Positions 12,220-24,105 of a stretch of 64,000 nucleotides of DNA are shown one piece after another (position 1 is the stretch's first letter; the number at the start of each line of letters is the position of its first letter). A program made the translations under genes and the position numbers. The notes below the pieces were generated by a model. That model did not search any database and had not been told where the DNA came from. It was given only the letters and a program-made list of their open reading frames with translations. The DNA comes from Gigaspora rosea (Eukaryota; Glomeromycota; Glomeromycetes; Diversisporales; Gigasporaceae): the NCBI GenBank assembly GCA_003550325.1, contig QKWP01000846.1, positions 127,637-191,636 on the forward strand. The letters are read 5' to 3'.

Positions 12220-12480
12220 CAATTTTCTTATACACTATAAGAAAATCATAAACTTATATAAAAATTTTATATAAGTTTACGATTTTCTTATGTACTATAA
12301 GAAAATCATAAATTTATATAAAAATTTTACGTAAGTTTATGATTTTCTTATAGTGTGTAAAAAAATTGTAAACTTATATAAAACTTTTATATAAATTTAC
12401 GATTTTTTTGCACACCGTAAGACTTGTGCAGTTTTACACTAAATTTTACATAAGTTTATGATTTTTTACGTACTATAAAA
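12220..12480. repeat. Tandem hairpin repeat, about 65-bp unit
   Basis: Repeats of CTATAAGAAAATCATAAAC followed by its inverted counterpart (GTTTACGATTTTCTTAT). Each unit is itself a hairpin and three to four units follow one another. Confidence 0.75.
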
Positions 12481-13135
12481 ACTTGCGAAAGTTTACGTAT
12501 ATATATTTTTGCTGATGTAGTTACTTAGTAACCAATTACTATTTAATAGTTTTTGTATTTTACTTTAGGAAGCCCTAACTCAATCCTTTTTTTTAGCTCT
12601 TTTTCAATTGCCCTAAAAAGAATACTTATTCTTAAATACTCTAAAAGAAGTTTTATAATAACAGATTGTGTATTATTTAAAGATTTTCTATAGTTTACGG
12701 TAGTTATTTCGAAAAGTTGGTCCAAATGATTATTAAAAGAGTTATATAATATTGTGTTTTGTTAATATTTTTGATTAATGTTCTGAAACAGATTTAGATA
12801 TTTATTTTTTGTATTTTTGGTATTTTTTACTTTTTTTGGTTTGTTTTGTCAGACTAATTCATAAAAATGAATTTGATTAGCCAATTAGACATATAATTTT
12901 AATAGATCCCATTTTTGGTATTTAATTTAATTGATAATCTACTAGTCATCTGAATAATGATCATAGCATAATATAATATGATTACTATAAAAATTACTAT
13001 AGGCAAAACATGCTATGCTTATATTTAAAATTATTTTTTTCTAAGTTAATGATACTTATTGATTAATTAAAAGTTGTAGAGCTTATTAAAATGCATTTAA
13101 CTATAGTTAAATTATATATAGTAATAAAATTATTT
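12481..13135. other. AT-rich intergenic, nothing recognised
   Basis: No gene supported. The short minus-strand frame at 12543-12725 has no recognisable domain. Confidence 0.4.
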
Positions 13136-13322
13136 TAGGTTTTGGGATCCAAATTTTAAATTTTTTCTAAAATGTTTTTGACCTATTTTATTTAAAACCT
13201 GATACTTTTTTTAAATAAATAAAATTATAAAAAATATAATATATGCTCTTCCTTATAAAAAAAATTTAATTCATTTTGGAAACCTAAAATAGGCATTATT
13301 CAAAAATCAATTTTAGTAGTAT
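13136..13322 (+). mobile_element. Degenerate copy of the 240-bp repeat unit
   Basis: Matches the unit in order: GGTTTTGGGATCC, AAATTTT, the TGATACTTTTTTTAAATA block, CTCTTCCTTATAAAAA, and TTCAAAAATCAATTTTAGTAG near the end. It has many substitutions and no visible target duplication, so it is an old copy. Confidence 0.6.
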
Positions 13323-13389
13323 ATATAGATTAAATCATCTAATTGGTCTAGTAAATACCAAGATATCATTAAAAAATAATTGACCAACT

Positions 13390-13615
13390 ATATAAATTTT
13401 CTATAAACTCTAGAGTTTCAAGGTTCAGTTTAGTTCAATAAAAGTACAAATTTAGGTTCAATAAACCTGAACCTAAACTTAAAAAAATTTTTGAACTAAA
13501 AACCCAAATTTGAACTTAAAATTTATAAACATAAACTAAACCTGAATTTAAAAAAAGTTTAGTTTAGATTCAGTTTAAAGTTTATAAATACGTTTAAGAT
13601 TTATAATATATATAC
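13390..13615. repeat. AGGTTCA/TGAACCT-rich repeat
   Basis: Many GTTCAGTTTAG, AACCTGAACCT and AATTTAGGTTCA words in both orientations. The style resembles the AGGTTC-rich element at 53948-54565. Boundaries are unclear. Confidence 0.45.
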
Positions 13616-15639
13616 AAGTTTATTTAAAGACAAAGTTAAAATCAATTAGTAAAATTTAGAAAATTATCCCTTAGATTGTAACACAAGCAAATTTGTCTGT
13701 ATATTTTAAAATTTTTAATAAAATTTTAAATATTAATTTTAGTTATATTTTTCTAAATAAAAATCTACTTTGGTTTTGTTTTAATAATTTTGTTATAAAA
13801 TTTTTTTAAAATTATTAGAAAAACTTTAATATAATAAAAGTTTAAATTTTTATATTAGTATTTTTATTATTAAAATTTTTCTTTAGGTTTTCTTAAATTT
13901 TATATATTTCTGTCTATAAAAAAAATTTTTACTTCTAATACAAATCTTAATATTTAAAAAGTTGTAATAATGAAAGTTGCTATTCTTTATATAAATTATA
14001 ATATTTTTTTAAAACTATAGTTCTAAAACTAAAACTAAATAAGAACGCAGAAAAATTGTAATAAAATTTTTTAAAAAAAATTTTTCATAAAATTATCTAT
14101 TTTTACTTTGGGCGTTTATTTTTGGTGCGGGGTGCACCGTGTGCGAGGTCCGGAATTCCAGGTCGGAAACGTCGAGTGCATCGGGATCATGGTCGGCTTG
14201 ATCGGAATCGGTCAATTTTAATTGGGCCATAAAATTTCGCCCATGTGATTATTGACCAATAAATGATCATAGTTTGGTGTAATGTAACATAACCAAGAAA
14301 ATCTAATTAAAAACTAAATGATAATGATGCAACGTCTTTCGATTTAAATGATTAAATATAGTAGAACAAATTTGGTGATATTTATCAACAGCATGATCTA
14401 ATATCGATGCTATTGTGCAATTTATGATCTTGCTTTACAAGTCATGGTTGGCTAACTGGTTTTTTATGATCACAAAATAACGCAAAGAAAATAACAATAA
14501 ATATAAGTATGGCCATACAATTAGTTCGAACTGAACTTTAACCTTTATACTCTTAAATTGATTGCCAAAGATATAATCCATATACAGGCACAAGTTTTAT
14601 ATAATATACACTTATTCACAGGTACATAGGAATGTAATCGAATGGATAACTTAAGCGGTAAGCCATTTTAAAATACACAACACCAAATTCAATTTTAAAA
14701 TTTTTTGCGCCAATAAGATAACATTTGTTCGCATAATTTGTATAACAAGAACTGTCGAACATGCACTATAATACAAATTAAATCACATAAAAATGGCATC
14801 CAATCAGATTCTCTATACACCCTTTCAGTTGGCACTTAACCATATACTTCGTTTCACTTCGTTTCTGGTATAAAAACGTCTCAAAACTTCTCTTTTGTCA
14901 AAACAATTCTATTTTTTAAAAGTTTGCATAAGAAACCACTATTTTGAGCTAATAAAAAGGTTTCCTTGAACGAATTTGCTATATAATAATCTAATCTAAA
15001 CCCTAACTGCGCACCCACCCTAACTCTAACCTAACCTAACATAAACGAACTTGAAAGAATTTGGTCTGATTACACAGCAGCGATAATCCTAACCACTATC
15101 TGTAGACAGTATAACATACTAATCTATTATGTCAAAATTACAAACTTAATTGTATTAGCTGGAGTATTATTCGGTCAATTTTTATCAGGTGCTCCAGGAA
15201 TTATGGAAATAGCCGACCATTCAACATATCGAATTGACCGTGGTTTAAAATGAAAAGAAAGCTTAGTAAGGGCGTTAATTAAACAAAAACAGAACCAACC
15301 CAAAAGTTACAGTACTTACTCGAAAAACCAACCTAACTCGTATTTAATCGTCCTTTTTATTAAGCCTAATATTGGCTTTACAAACGTCTTGCTCTTGAAG
15401 TAACTATCAACGCTATTATAACCCCCTTGTTACTAGCGTATTTTAATACTAGCTACACAACTAACCCTAACCCAAAACATAAAGAAAACACACATATCCT
15501 AACACATGCCCAACTATACTAACCAACTAACTTAAAAGCAGATACACCTCTAACCTAACATAAAAGTGGCTTCGTACAAGAAACACAATCAGTGAAACGA
15601 TAGCTCCAAGAAACGATTGGGATTTTCAAATAACTGATG

Positions 15640-16030
15640 ATAACGATAGGGATAATTTGATAGATAAATTATGGAGAAAGGGCAAAATATATAAGTTAAG
15701 AAATATTTTAGAGAAATGAGTAGAAACATACCCTAGCGAATGAGAAAACGAAAGAAAATGGAGAGTGATAAAAAAGTTAGGGCTAAATTTGATAAAAGAT
15801 TTGAATAGCAGATGGACGCTATAAATTGAATAATAGAAACATGTATAGACGAGGGCAGCATAGTGGAACACGGGCTAGAAAAAATAGGGAATGACTTGTT
15901 TAATTTGTTAGATAAAGATTACATCAGGGATAAATATGAGAAATATTTTGATTTCGGAGAGGAAGTAAGAGAGTGGATGGAGGATAATCAATACTTCACC
16001 AAGAATTACAAAGAAAAGATAGACCCATGA
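15640..16030 (+). pseudogene. Degenerate reading frame inside the 2.4-kb element
   Basis: No intact protein remains. An open stretch at 15848-16027 (60 codons, ending TGA) contains IETCIDEGS just upstream and at its start, then Leu/Asp/Lys/Tyr-rich sequence with REWMEDNQYF near its end. Upstream at 15640-15830 a second frame reads DNLIDKLWRKGKIYKLR and VIKKLGLNLIKDLNSRW with several stops. The charged, non-repetitive composition differs from the flanks and looks like decayed coding sequence. The minus-strand frames here are shadows. I do not recognise the family; a transposase or passenger gene is possible. Confidence 0.4.
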
Positions 16031-16039
16031 TAAGAACAA

Positions 16040-16335
16040 ACGATTCCAAAATACAACGCTACCAATTAAACAAAAACTCCAACACCAGCAAAACGACGGC
16101 TCCAAAGGACGACAATACTAGCGAAAATACAGCTTTAAAATGCAGCAACAGCAAAACTAGAACTTCACAAAATGACGAACCAGCGAAACGACAGCTCCAA
16201 AATGCGACGACACCACGAAATGACGACTCCAAAGAGCGACGATACCAGAGAAACGGCAGCTCCAAAAAACGACGATACCAAGGAAAAAACAGTTCCAAAA
16301 AGCGACCACCAAAGAACGATGGTACTAGTGAAACA
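16040..16335 (+). repeat. Minisatellite, about 27-30 bp, CGACRSCTCCAAA-type
   Basis: Repeats of words such as AACGACAGCTCCAAAA and GACGATACCAG. The 103-residue Ser/Lys/Asn/Arg-rich open frame at 16027-16338 is its translation and has no recognisable fold. Similar words occur at 20680-20730 and 22920-23960. Confidence 0.7.
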
Positions 16336-16745
16336 TAGTAAAAAAAAGTAAACGGATTAGTAAAAAAGTAAGAAAAACCAAAAAAAATCTATACTTATCT
16401 TGTAGATTTGTGTAACTGGGATGTAAACAAATCGTTTATTGGTCATTACTTGTAATGACGTTATACCCCGCACTCGAACCCCGCACACGGTGCACCCCCG
16501 CATCAAAAATAATTATCCTTTTACTTATATATAACTTTAATTTTTTCTTATAATAAAACCTAATTTTGCAAAAAAATAATTTTTATTTCAAATATAATTA
16601 TACAAAGTTTTATTTAATTATTAAATAATAATTAAAATTACTCATGGTGATAATTATGGTAAAATCACATGTAATATTAAATTAAATAAATAAAATTTTT
16701 GATTATTTTGATTTATAATCTATTTTTTCTTTTAGTGCTATGGAG

Positions 16746-16930
16746 TTGCTATTCATTTCTAGTAATATTTTTTACAGTTTTGTCGTTCTTAAAGTTATTA
16801 TTCACAGTACTGTTATTCTTGAAGTTGTTGCTCATAGTTTTGTCATTCTTGAAGTAGTTGTTCATAGTATTGTCATTTTTAAAATAATCATCCATAGTAT
16901 TATTATTCTTGAAATCTTCATTATAGAGTT
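16746..16930. repeat. 30-bp minisatellite
   Basis: At least five units of AGTTGTTCATAGTATTGTCA plus ten more bases, each about 75-85% alike. The small Val/Ile-rich open frame here reflects the 30-bp period. Confidence 0.8.
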
Positions 16931-17073
16931 TTGTTCACAGAACCATTGTTGCAGAGCCATCACTTTGTAATATTTTCATCTTTTTCATTTTTTGTTAGAT
17001 TATGGCTTTGAGTTTCTCTTGTTAGATAAACTTAATTGATTTGAAAAAAGTCTTTGAGTGTATATATATACGG

Positions 17074-17226
17074 GGAGTGACAAAAATCAGGTAATTTTTT
17101 AGGGGGGGAGGGGGTAAAAAAAGTTGAAATTATATATAAGAACCTGACTATATATATATTAAGAAAAAGGAAGAAGGTGGGCTTCTAATAAAAAATAATC
17201 AGATGATTAATGACACTGTCCTAAAG
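17074..17226 (+). mobile_element. Small inverted-repeat element with G-run, copy 1
   Basis: Starts GGGGAGTGACAAAAATCAGG, contains AGGGGGGGAGGGGG, and ends ATTAATGACACTGTCCT. A reverse copy with the same internal words is at 33957-34113. The ends are only imperfectly inverted. They resemble those of the elements at 28474 and 52536 (AGGGC then TGACAT then ATTA). Confidence 0.65.
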
Positions 17227-18030
17227 TTTTTTTTTTTGTTACTATTTTAAATGGTTTGTTTGTATATTCACTAATACTTTTTTTTATATATTTTTAGGCT
17301 ATATTTTTAGGTGTTTTGAAAATTGAATTTGTTGTAACTATAGGTAATTGGTACAAAGAAAAGTTGTTTTTTTGTTGTTTTTATTATAAAGTCTGTATAT
17401 ATATAAATAACTCTTTATTTTAGATAATTTTAGGTTATAGCTTCAGGTTTCTTTTTTTAGATGGTTTTGGTTTGAGTATACAGATTTGAAATAATTCATT
17501 AGAGTCATAGTATTGTTAAAAATAGATAACTATTATGTATTTCTCTTGCTAGATAATTGGATTTTGAGTTTTCAACCTCTTAAAACCATTTATTAGTATA
17601 TTTAGTATAAAGAAAAGCATTCTATTGTTTTGTTGTTCTGTATTATATTTGTATATATGCTGACTAACTCTTTTTTTCTGCAATAAGATTATTCAGTGTA
17701 AGTGGCCATCATGTATTGTTCTTTTGGTGCTTTTTCTAAAGTCTTTGTTTGTTGTATAGTGCACTATGCTATTAAGATATTTGAAATTTAGTCAGGATTA
17801 GAGTTAGAGTTTGAATATCGGTAATAGTACTAGGTATCTAGAAAAATAAAGTAATACAAAGACAATAGCTATAGCAAATGACTATAGAGTTTGCTTTGCT
17901 TATTCTGCAATACATTTTGTAATATTTTGTAATAAATTTATTTTATAGAAATTTTTAATATAGTTATATTATATAAAAATAATATAAAGAATATGCATGT
18001 AATTAATTATATAACAAATACTATAGGCTG

Positions 18031-18316
18031 TAGAGTTCCGCAATTTGATTTGATCTTCAAATATTTGAATCAAATATTTGATCAAATTCAAATTCAAATT
18101 TGACTATATTTGATTTAATCAAATTCAAATATGGCCAAATTTGATTGGATTTGACAAATATTTGATTTAATTTGAAAATTACTATTAAAAATTCAAATTC
18201 AATTCAAATTCAAATTCAAATATTTGAATCAAATCAAATTCAAATTAGGGTCAATTTGATTTGATCAAATTCAAATTGACCCAATATTTGATTTGATTTG
18301 AATTTGAGGAACACTA
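18031..18316 (+). mobile_element. 286-bp hAT-like MITE, copy 1
   Basis: Ends TAGAGTTCC and GGAACACTA. It is flanked by perfect 8-bp duplications ATAGGCTG at 18023-18030 and 18317-18324. The interior is made almost entirely of ATTTGAATC / GATTTGAAT words in both orientations. An equally long copy lies at 49277-49562. TAG-starting inverted repeats with 8-bp duplications are the hAT signature. Confidence 0.9.
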
Positions 18317-18489
18317 ATAGGCTGTAACAAATATTACGTAAGATCTATTTACTATAAGAATACACCTCTTTCTCTATGCTGATTGGTAGATTTTAAAAAA
18401 ATTTAATTATCAAAATTTTACTAATAAATTATAATTTTTGGCTCTAAATAAGCTAATTTAAAATATAATTATATATTAAAATAATATAT

Positions 18490-18675
18490 TTTTGGTGCTA
18501 AACAAGTTTACTTAAAGCTAAAAGTTATAATTCATTAGTACAATTTTGTATAATGCTAAATTTTTTATATTTTTATTAATAAAAATATAAAAAATTTTGC
18601 ATTATGTACAATTTTACTAATAAATTATAAATTTTGGCTCTAAATAAACTTGTTTAGCACCAAAAAATATATTAT
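18490..18675. repeat. AT-rich palindrome
   Basis: TTGGTGCTAAACAAGTTTA at the left is matched by TAAACTTGTTTAGCACCAA at the right, with the centre near 18580. A partial further repetition follows at 18820-18900. Confidence 0.7.
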
Positions 18676-19175
18676 TTTATTGTATGTTTTTTTAATTTTT
18701 TTTACTATTTTAAATAAAAAAGAGCAAAATTGCATTTTTGATAAAAATTTACTAATTTTACTTATTTTTATTCCTAAAATTAAAAAATTCTAATAAAAAA
18801 AACTATACTAAAATAATGTATATTTAGTGCTAAATAATTTTACTAAAGCTTAAAGTTATAATTCATTAGTAAAATTTTGCATAATGCTGAATTTTCTATA
18901 TTTTTATTGGGTGTTATTTTATAGAGACATGTCGCCATGGCGACTCTGTGATCGACCAATCAAAATCGATCACATGATCACATGATGACTGATACAAATC
19001 AGTCATCATATGAATCACGCGATCAATTTTGATTGGTTATCAGAATTTATTATTTTTTTAAAAAAAAAAATATTAGAAATTTATTATTAAAAAAAAAATT
19101 GAAATTTATTACAGTATTTAAAAAATACAATTTACAACATAAACCTGATTCCAACTATGGTGCTATGACCCAACT

Positions 19176-19415
19176 ATACATGAGGACGAAATTATTTCAG
19201 GTTCTAAAACCCAAAATTAAAATTTGAAGACGATATTGTTTTTGGCCTATTTTACTTGAAAGATGAAATTATTTGATACTTTTTTTTGAATAGACGAAAT
19301 TATAAGGAACATATCTATATAAATTTTATTTGCTCTTCCTTATAAAAAATTTTAATTTTCTCTAATGAAGACGAAATAGGCCTTTTTCAAAAATCAATTT
19401 TGGTGGCATCACTAG
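19176..19415 (+). mobile_element. 240-bp repeat unit, copy 3 (nested in A1)
   Basis: Complete copy flanked by perfect 8-bp duplications ACCCAACT (19168-19175 and 19416-19423). Its presence inside A1 shows it inserted later than A1. Confidence 0.9.
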
Positions 19416-19489
19416 ACCCAACTATCGTGCTATTCCTAGCTACCATACTAACTAATATGCTATTGCTAAGGCCCAAACTAACAATTATA

Positions 19490-20590
19490 CTGTGATATTC
19501 TAAAAAAAAATATTAGTACTGTATAAAAAAAAATATCATATACTAACTTTCGTACTACACCTGTTTAGCTACGTTCCGTTCCAATTGTACTTACGTTCTA
19601 AAAAAAAGAACTTTAGTACCATATATATAAAAAAAATCCTAACGTGCTATGTCCATTCTAGCTACGTTCCAATCGTACTATGTTTGTTCTAAAGAAAAAA
19701 ACATAAGAACATTAGTACTTATATTAAAACAAAAAACATCCAACTACCATTTATAATACGTCTGTTTAACTGTACTATATTCATTCTAAAGAAAAGACTG
19801 TAAGAACATTAGTACTTATATCAAAAAAAAAATAACTAACTACTGTTTGTGATACATCTGTTTTTGCTAATTATACTATGTTTGTTCTAAAAAAAAACAT
19901 AAGAATGTTAGTACTTATATTAAAAAAAAATATCTAACTACTGTTCGTGATACATATACATTCATTTTTGTTAACCGTACTATGTTTGTTCTAAAGAAAA
20001 AAAGTATGAACGTTAGTATTTATATTTATAAAAAAAAACATCTAACTACCATCTGTAATATGTCTGTTCTTGTTAACCATACTATATTTGTTCTAAAGAA
20101 AAAGGCATAAGAACGTTAGTACTGTTATATTTATATAAAAAAAAAAAAAACTAACATGCTATATCCATTCTAGCTACATTCCAATCATACTACGTTTGTT
20201 CTAAAAAAAAGAACATAACAAGTAAGAAGGTTAGTACTTATATTTATATACAAAAAAATCCAACAACTGTATGTAATAAGTCTGTTCTTGTTAACCATAT
20301 TATGTTCGTTCTAAAGAACATAAAAATGGTAGTACTTATATTAAAAAAAACTAAATATTGTGCTACACCTGTTCTATTCCAAAAATCATAAAGAAAAGAA
20401 TATAAGAAAGTTAGTACCATTATATTTATATATAAAAAAAAACATCCAACTACCGTCTGCCGTTCTGGTTAACCATATTATGTTCGTAAGAATGTAAGAA
20501 TGTTAGTACTTTTATTAATAAAAAAAAAACTAACTACTGTGCTATATCTGTTCTTGTTAATTGTACTACGTTCATTTTTCATTCTCGTAT
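19490..20590 (+). repeat. Satellite, period about 95-115 bp
   Basis: Eleven diverged units, each with GTTAGTACTTATATT, an A run, CTAACTACCGT, GTTCTTGTTAACC and ACTATGTTTGTTCTAAAG. Reverse-strand copies fill 25060-26190 and 28260-30350. Confidence 0.85.
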
Positions 20591-21560
20591 CATTTTCGGT
20601 TTAAAAAAAAAAATAGCCTGCCAAGAAAAGCTACAGAAACAGCCAATATCTTTATACAAACGTCAAGACTCTAGCGACAACTCTAGTAACGGCTTTAGCA
20701 CTAACAGCTCTAGTGACGGTTTTAAAAAATAAAAGAAACAAAATCAAGAATAACAGATAAATAAAAAAAATTTTTTATTTATATGATTGTCAATCTTTAA
20801 TGTAATTGGCCAATCATATAAGGGTTGCCATGGTAACATGTTGCCATTGACATTTTGCTATTTTTATTAATAAAAATATAAAAAATTCTGTATTATTCAA
20901 AATTTTACTAATCAATTTACTATAAGAGTACTCCCTTTTTCTAGTAAAGTACATTAGATATTTTGTGAATATTTTTGACATTTTTTTAAATTAAAGTTAC
21001 TTAAAATTTTATTAATATTAGCAAAATAAATATATAAAATCTTTCGAAAGAAATTGCATACTAAAATCTTTCGAAAGAATTGCGATCAATATAAAATTTT
21101 TCAAAAGAATTGCAATTTTTCAAAAGATTTTAGTATGTATTTCTTTTAAAATATTTTAAAATATATTGCAAAATATTGCAAAATATATTGCAAAATATTG
21201 TGAAATAGGCCAAATAAAACAATGCAAATCTTTATCTAATTATCTTATTTCAGGAGTCGCAGAAAATAATATTTCGTATATTATTATATAAATCTGCAGT
21301 TTTTTACAATGTTTCACAATATTTTGTATATTTTCAAAATTTTTTAAAATTTTAGCATTTAATATCAAATTTTATATTTTTAATTTATTATTATTATACA
21401 TTATATATATTATATTTTTAAATATTTTTAATCAATATTATTTTATGGACAAATCTAGATATCGCACCTCATGTAACACTTATATTTTGCACCCAGGGTG
21501 TGATATATTTATATATCGCAGATAATCATTAGAGTGTCCAGAATTATGATCCAGAATAAT

Positions 21561-21884
21561 ATGGGGTGTCTACTGGGTGTCTCATTTTGAGATAATTGAG
21601 TTTAATCATTTGTTTTGATTTTCAGACTAATCTATGATTAATCAAATTTTACGATTTTGATAGGTTAAAAGTAACAGGTGACTATCGAGTAATCTTATGA
21701 TATGCTTGGCCTTAAACAGTTTTATGTAATTTTTCTTCTACATTATCTCTATTTTTCATTATGCAAATTGACTTTCATTTATAATTGAAAAATAGCAATT
21801 ATGCCAAAATTTATATGAATCTAACAAAAACACATTTTTCGAAAAAATGTAAAAATGGGCCCTTTTAATACGAGACACCCCATA
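21561..21884 (+). mobile_element. ATGGGGTGTC-ended MITE, copy 1
   Basis: Ends ATGGGGTGTC and GACACCCCAT, with an extended inverted repeat reading (A)AAATGGGCCCTTTTAA toward the end. Related copies at 40773-41122 and 46984-47247 share GATAGTCACCTG, TTAACCAAT and AATTTATATGAAT blocks. Confidence 0.8.
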
Positions 21885-22636
21885 TTCGCATAATTCACTT
21901 TATAGCACATATAAAATATACAATTTTGTATAATTTAATAAAATTCGCATAATCTCACATAATTTATCCATTCTCTCATATAAAGAAATTTCTATTGGCC
22001 AATTAACATTACACAGATTAAGTTATACATAATGCGATATCAAGTCAGTCTATATTAACTCTAATTCGGATTATATAAATAATGCTGCCTAGTATTCACA
22101 CTTTAAAATTAATAGATCTGAATATAACAATTATTTGTACAATATAAGTTATATAGCGTACGTGCATACATACTTGCAATTTTTGATATGGGCAAAATTA
22201 AAACACAAAAAGTTTCTAGTAAAATTTTGTGCTTTTAAATTAGGAATAAAATCTTGCAATTAGGTTAAAGTTTGAAAAATTATTTGTATAATAACACGTA
22301 AACAGTTTCATAGACTAAATTTTTGGTTATAAATGTTTGTCTTGTATTACAGCAAATTTTGATATTTGGGTAGCAAAATTTTTTAACCTTAATCCTGGGT
22401 CTGCATAATTTGCATAATTTGTAATTTACCGGATGCATACTGTATTTGTCCGAAAATATGATACCCTTTTTAGCCAAAAAGTTACACAAAAAATCATAAT
22501 GGTAGCTTATTTTCAGATTGTTAAATTTTTCGAAAAATTGAAAAACATACTAATAAAAAGTTGACCATGAAATTTTTATTGTAGGTGTATTTCGTTATGC
22601 TGAACAACTTTACTTATTCGACCTTTTGAAGTTTAC

Positions 22637-22750
22637 ATAGTAAAAAAAAAGTTTTATATGTAGCGACTGTTAATGATTTTTTTAAAATTTTTCTGAAAAT
22701 CTGAGGTAGCTTCTTTTGGAGGTAGCTTATTTTCGGAAACCTATGGTAAT
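22637..22750 (+). repeat. Dispersed repeat with GGTAGCTTATTTTC words, copy 1
   Basis: The block from AAAAGTTTTATATGTAGCGAC through GGTAGCTTATTTTCGG is repeated in the same orientation at 24907-25022. A partial word occurs at 22502. Confidence 0.7.
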
Positions 22751-22919
22751 TTGGCATTTACTGAATCATAATCCTGGTCACTCTAGTAATTATTACTGGT
22801 ATCATGTAATCAAATTTAACCAATAAAATTTTTTAATTTATTAAACTTTTTATGATGATTTTAAATCAATGCAAATACCCATAACAATGTGCTGAAAACA
22901 CAACGGAAAATACACCTAA

Positions 22920-23960
22920 AATGATGACATGACCCTAGCAACCAAAAAAAGAATACTCTAATAGCAAAGAAAAAGCACTAAAAAGGACGATTTCAGTGAC
23001 GAAAAAAATACTGAAATAGGTGATTTCAACGATGAAACTCACAAAAAAAGCCCTCTGAAAGTTCTAAAACAAACTACAACCGTTAGTACACAGTAAACAA
23101 ACACAAAAGAAATATAAAAGCACTGAAATGGACGACTCCTACAACAAAGAAAAAGCACTAGAAAGGACGACTCCAGTGACAAAAACACCAAGAAACAACT
23201 CCAATGACGAGAAGCCATGAAAAAATGCACTTAAAAAACCTGAAAAATAAGTTAGTACTTACAAAGCAAACAAAAAACACGCCTAACCCTAACAAGATAT
23301 GCCAAGACTCTCTAACCTTAACACAATGCCATTTAGTCTATACAAAACTTACTGAATCGCCAAAGACAAATGAAATCTATATTAAAAGAAGAAAGGCTAT
23401 TAATAGAATGAAAAAGTTTATAGGTAAAAGAAAAAAACTGTATACTTACCTAAGACAAAATTCGAAGCCCCATTGTGAACCGAAGAACTATAGGTGAAAT
23501 AAACACCGAAATCGTCGACTCCAATGACACAAGAAAAGTACCAGCCACTGGTAAAAAAAACATTGACACCAACGATACAAGAAAAACTCCAACTACCAGG
23601 AAAAGAAACGCTGACACCAACGACACAAGAAAAAACACCAGCTATCAGCGAAAGAAGCACCAAAATAGACAACAGCAACGACTCAAGAAAAACACCAACT
23701 ACCGGTGAAAGAAACAGTACTGAAATGAGAGGTCGGCTAAAGCGGAGTGAAATTTGGTTAGGGTTAGGGTTACCTTTTTGATGCAATTATTATTAGAAGG
23801 TTATATAGATATCAATAATGTAATTTATGCAGTGTGTAGATCATATATTGAATTAACTCCGCTTTAGTCGACCTCTGAAATGGACAATACCAATGATACA
23901 AGAAACCACCAACTACTGGCGAAAGAAAATCTATTATCTGAAAAAAAAACAAATAAGCGT
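22920..23960 (+). repeat. Minisatellite field, CGACNNNAAGAAAANNCCA type
   Basis: Irregular tandem copies of about 27-30 bp, with words such as GACGACTCCAGTGAC, AACGACACAAGAAAAACACC and CTACCGGTGAAAGAAAC. Ser/Thr/Lys-rich frames on both strands (23039-23786) are translations of the repeat. One small inverted-repeat element is inserted at 23729-23876. Confidence 0.75.
23729..23876 (+). mobile_element. 148-bp inverted-repeat element inside the minisatellite
   Basis: Ends GAGGTCGGCTAAAGCGGAGT and ACTCCGCTTTAGTCGACCTC. The flanking GAAATG words are probably the target duplication. A GGTTAGGGTTAGGGTT telomere-like run sits just inside the left end. Confidence 0.75.
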
Positions 23961-24105
23961 TAGTATAATTATAAGCAAAAAAATAAAAAAAACGATCAAA
24001 TAAACAGATCACTGATATGCATTCTGATTGGCCAGTGATATCTAAGCAGATCGTGGGATGCAATATACATTTATTCTTATTTTATTATATATTATATTTT
24101 AATTA

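Larger units (their letters stand above)
14109..16517. mobile_element. 2.4-kb Mutator-like element with TGGG termini
   Basis: Left end TGGGCGTTTATTTTTGGTGC and right end complementary to GGATAATTATTTTTGATGC. Both continue into a GC-rich GGGGTGCACCGTGTGCG block. Flanks are TTTTTACTT (14100-14108) and CTTTTACTT (16518-16526), a 9-bp duplication with one mismatch. Inverted repeats of about 45 bp with a 9-bp duplication are typical of Mutator-like elements. Inside are a telomere-like patch (about 15000-15050 and 15459), a degenerate reading frame (15640-16030) and a minisatellite (16040-16335). Confidence 0.8.
18908..20858 (+). mobile_element. Mutator-like satellite-bearing element, copy A1
   Basis: Left end TGGGTGTTATTTTATAGAG then ACATGTCGCCATGGCGAC. 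The right end is complementary to GCAAAATGTCAATGGCAAC then ATGTTACCATGGCAAC. The flanks are the same 9-mer, TATTTTTAT (18899-18907 and 20859-20867). The body is an inverted repeat near the left end, one inserted 240-bp unit, about eleven copies of a roughly 105-bp satellite, and a short CTCTAGCGACAACTC minisatellite. The left-terminal block recurs in reverse at 30568-30711. No transposase is visible. Confidence 0.8.

Noticed and set aside
18023-18324. GATTTGAAT-rich tract as a CRISPR-like or satellite array
   Set aside because: Defined inverted ends, 8-bp target duplications and a second copy of equal length show it is a transposable element.
23418-23786. 122-codon minus-strand frame rich in Val/Ser/Phe
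   Set aside because: Translation of the 27-30 bp minisatellite. The complementary strand gives similarly long frames, and no membrane-protein pattern independent of the repeat is visible.
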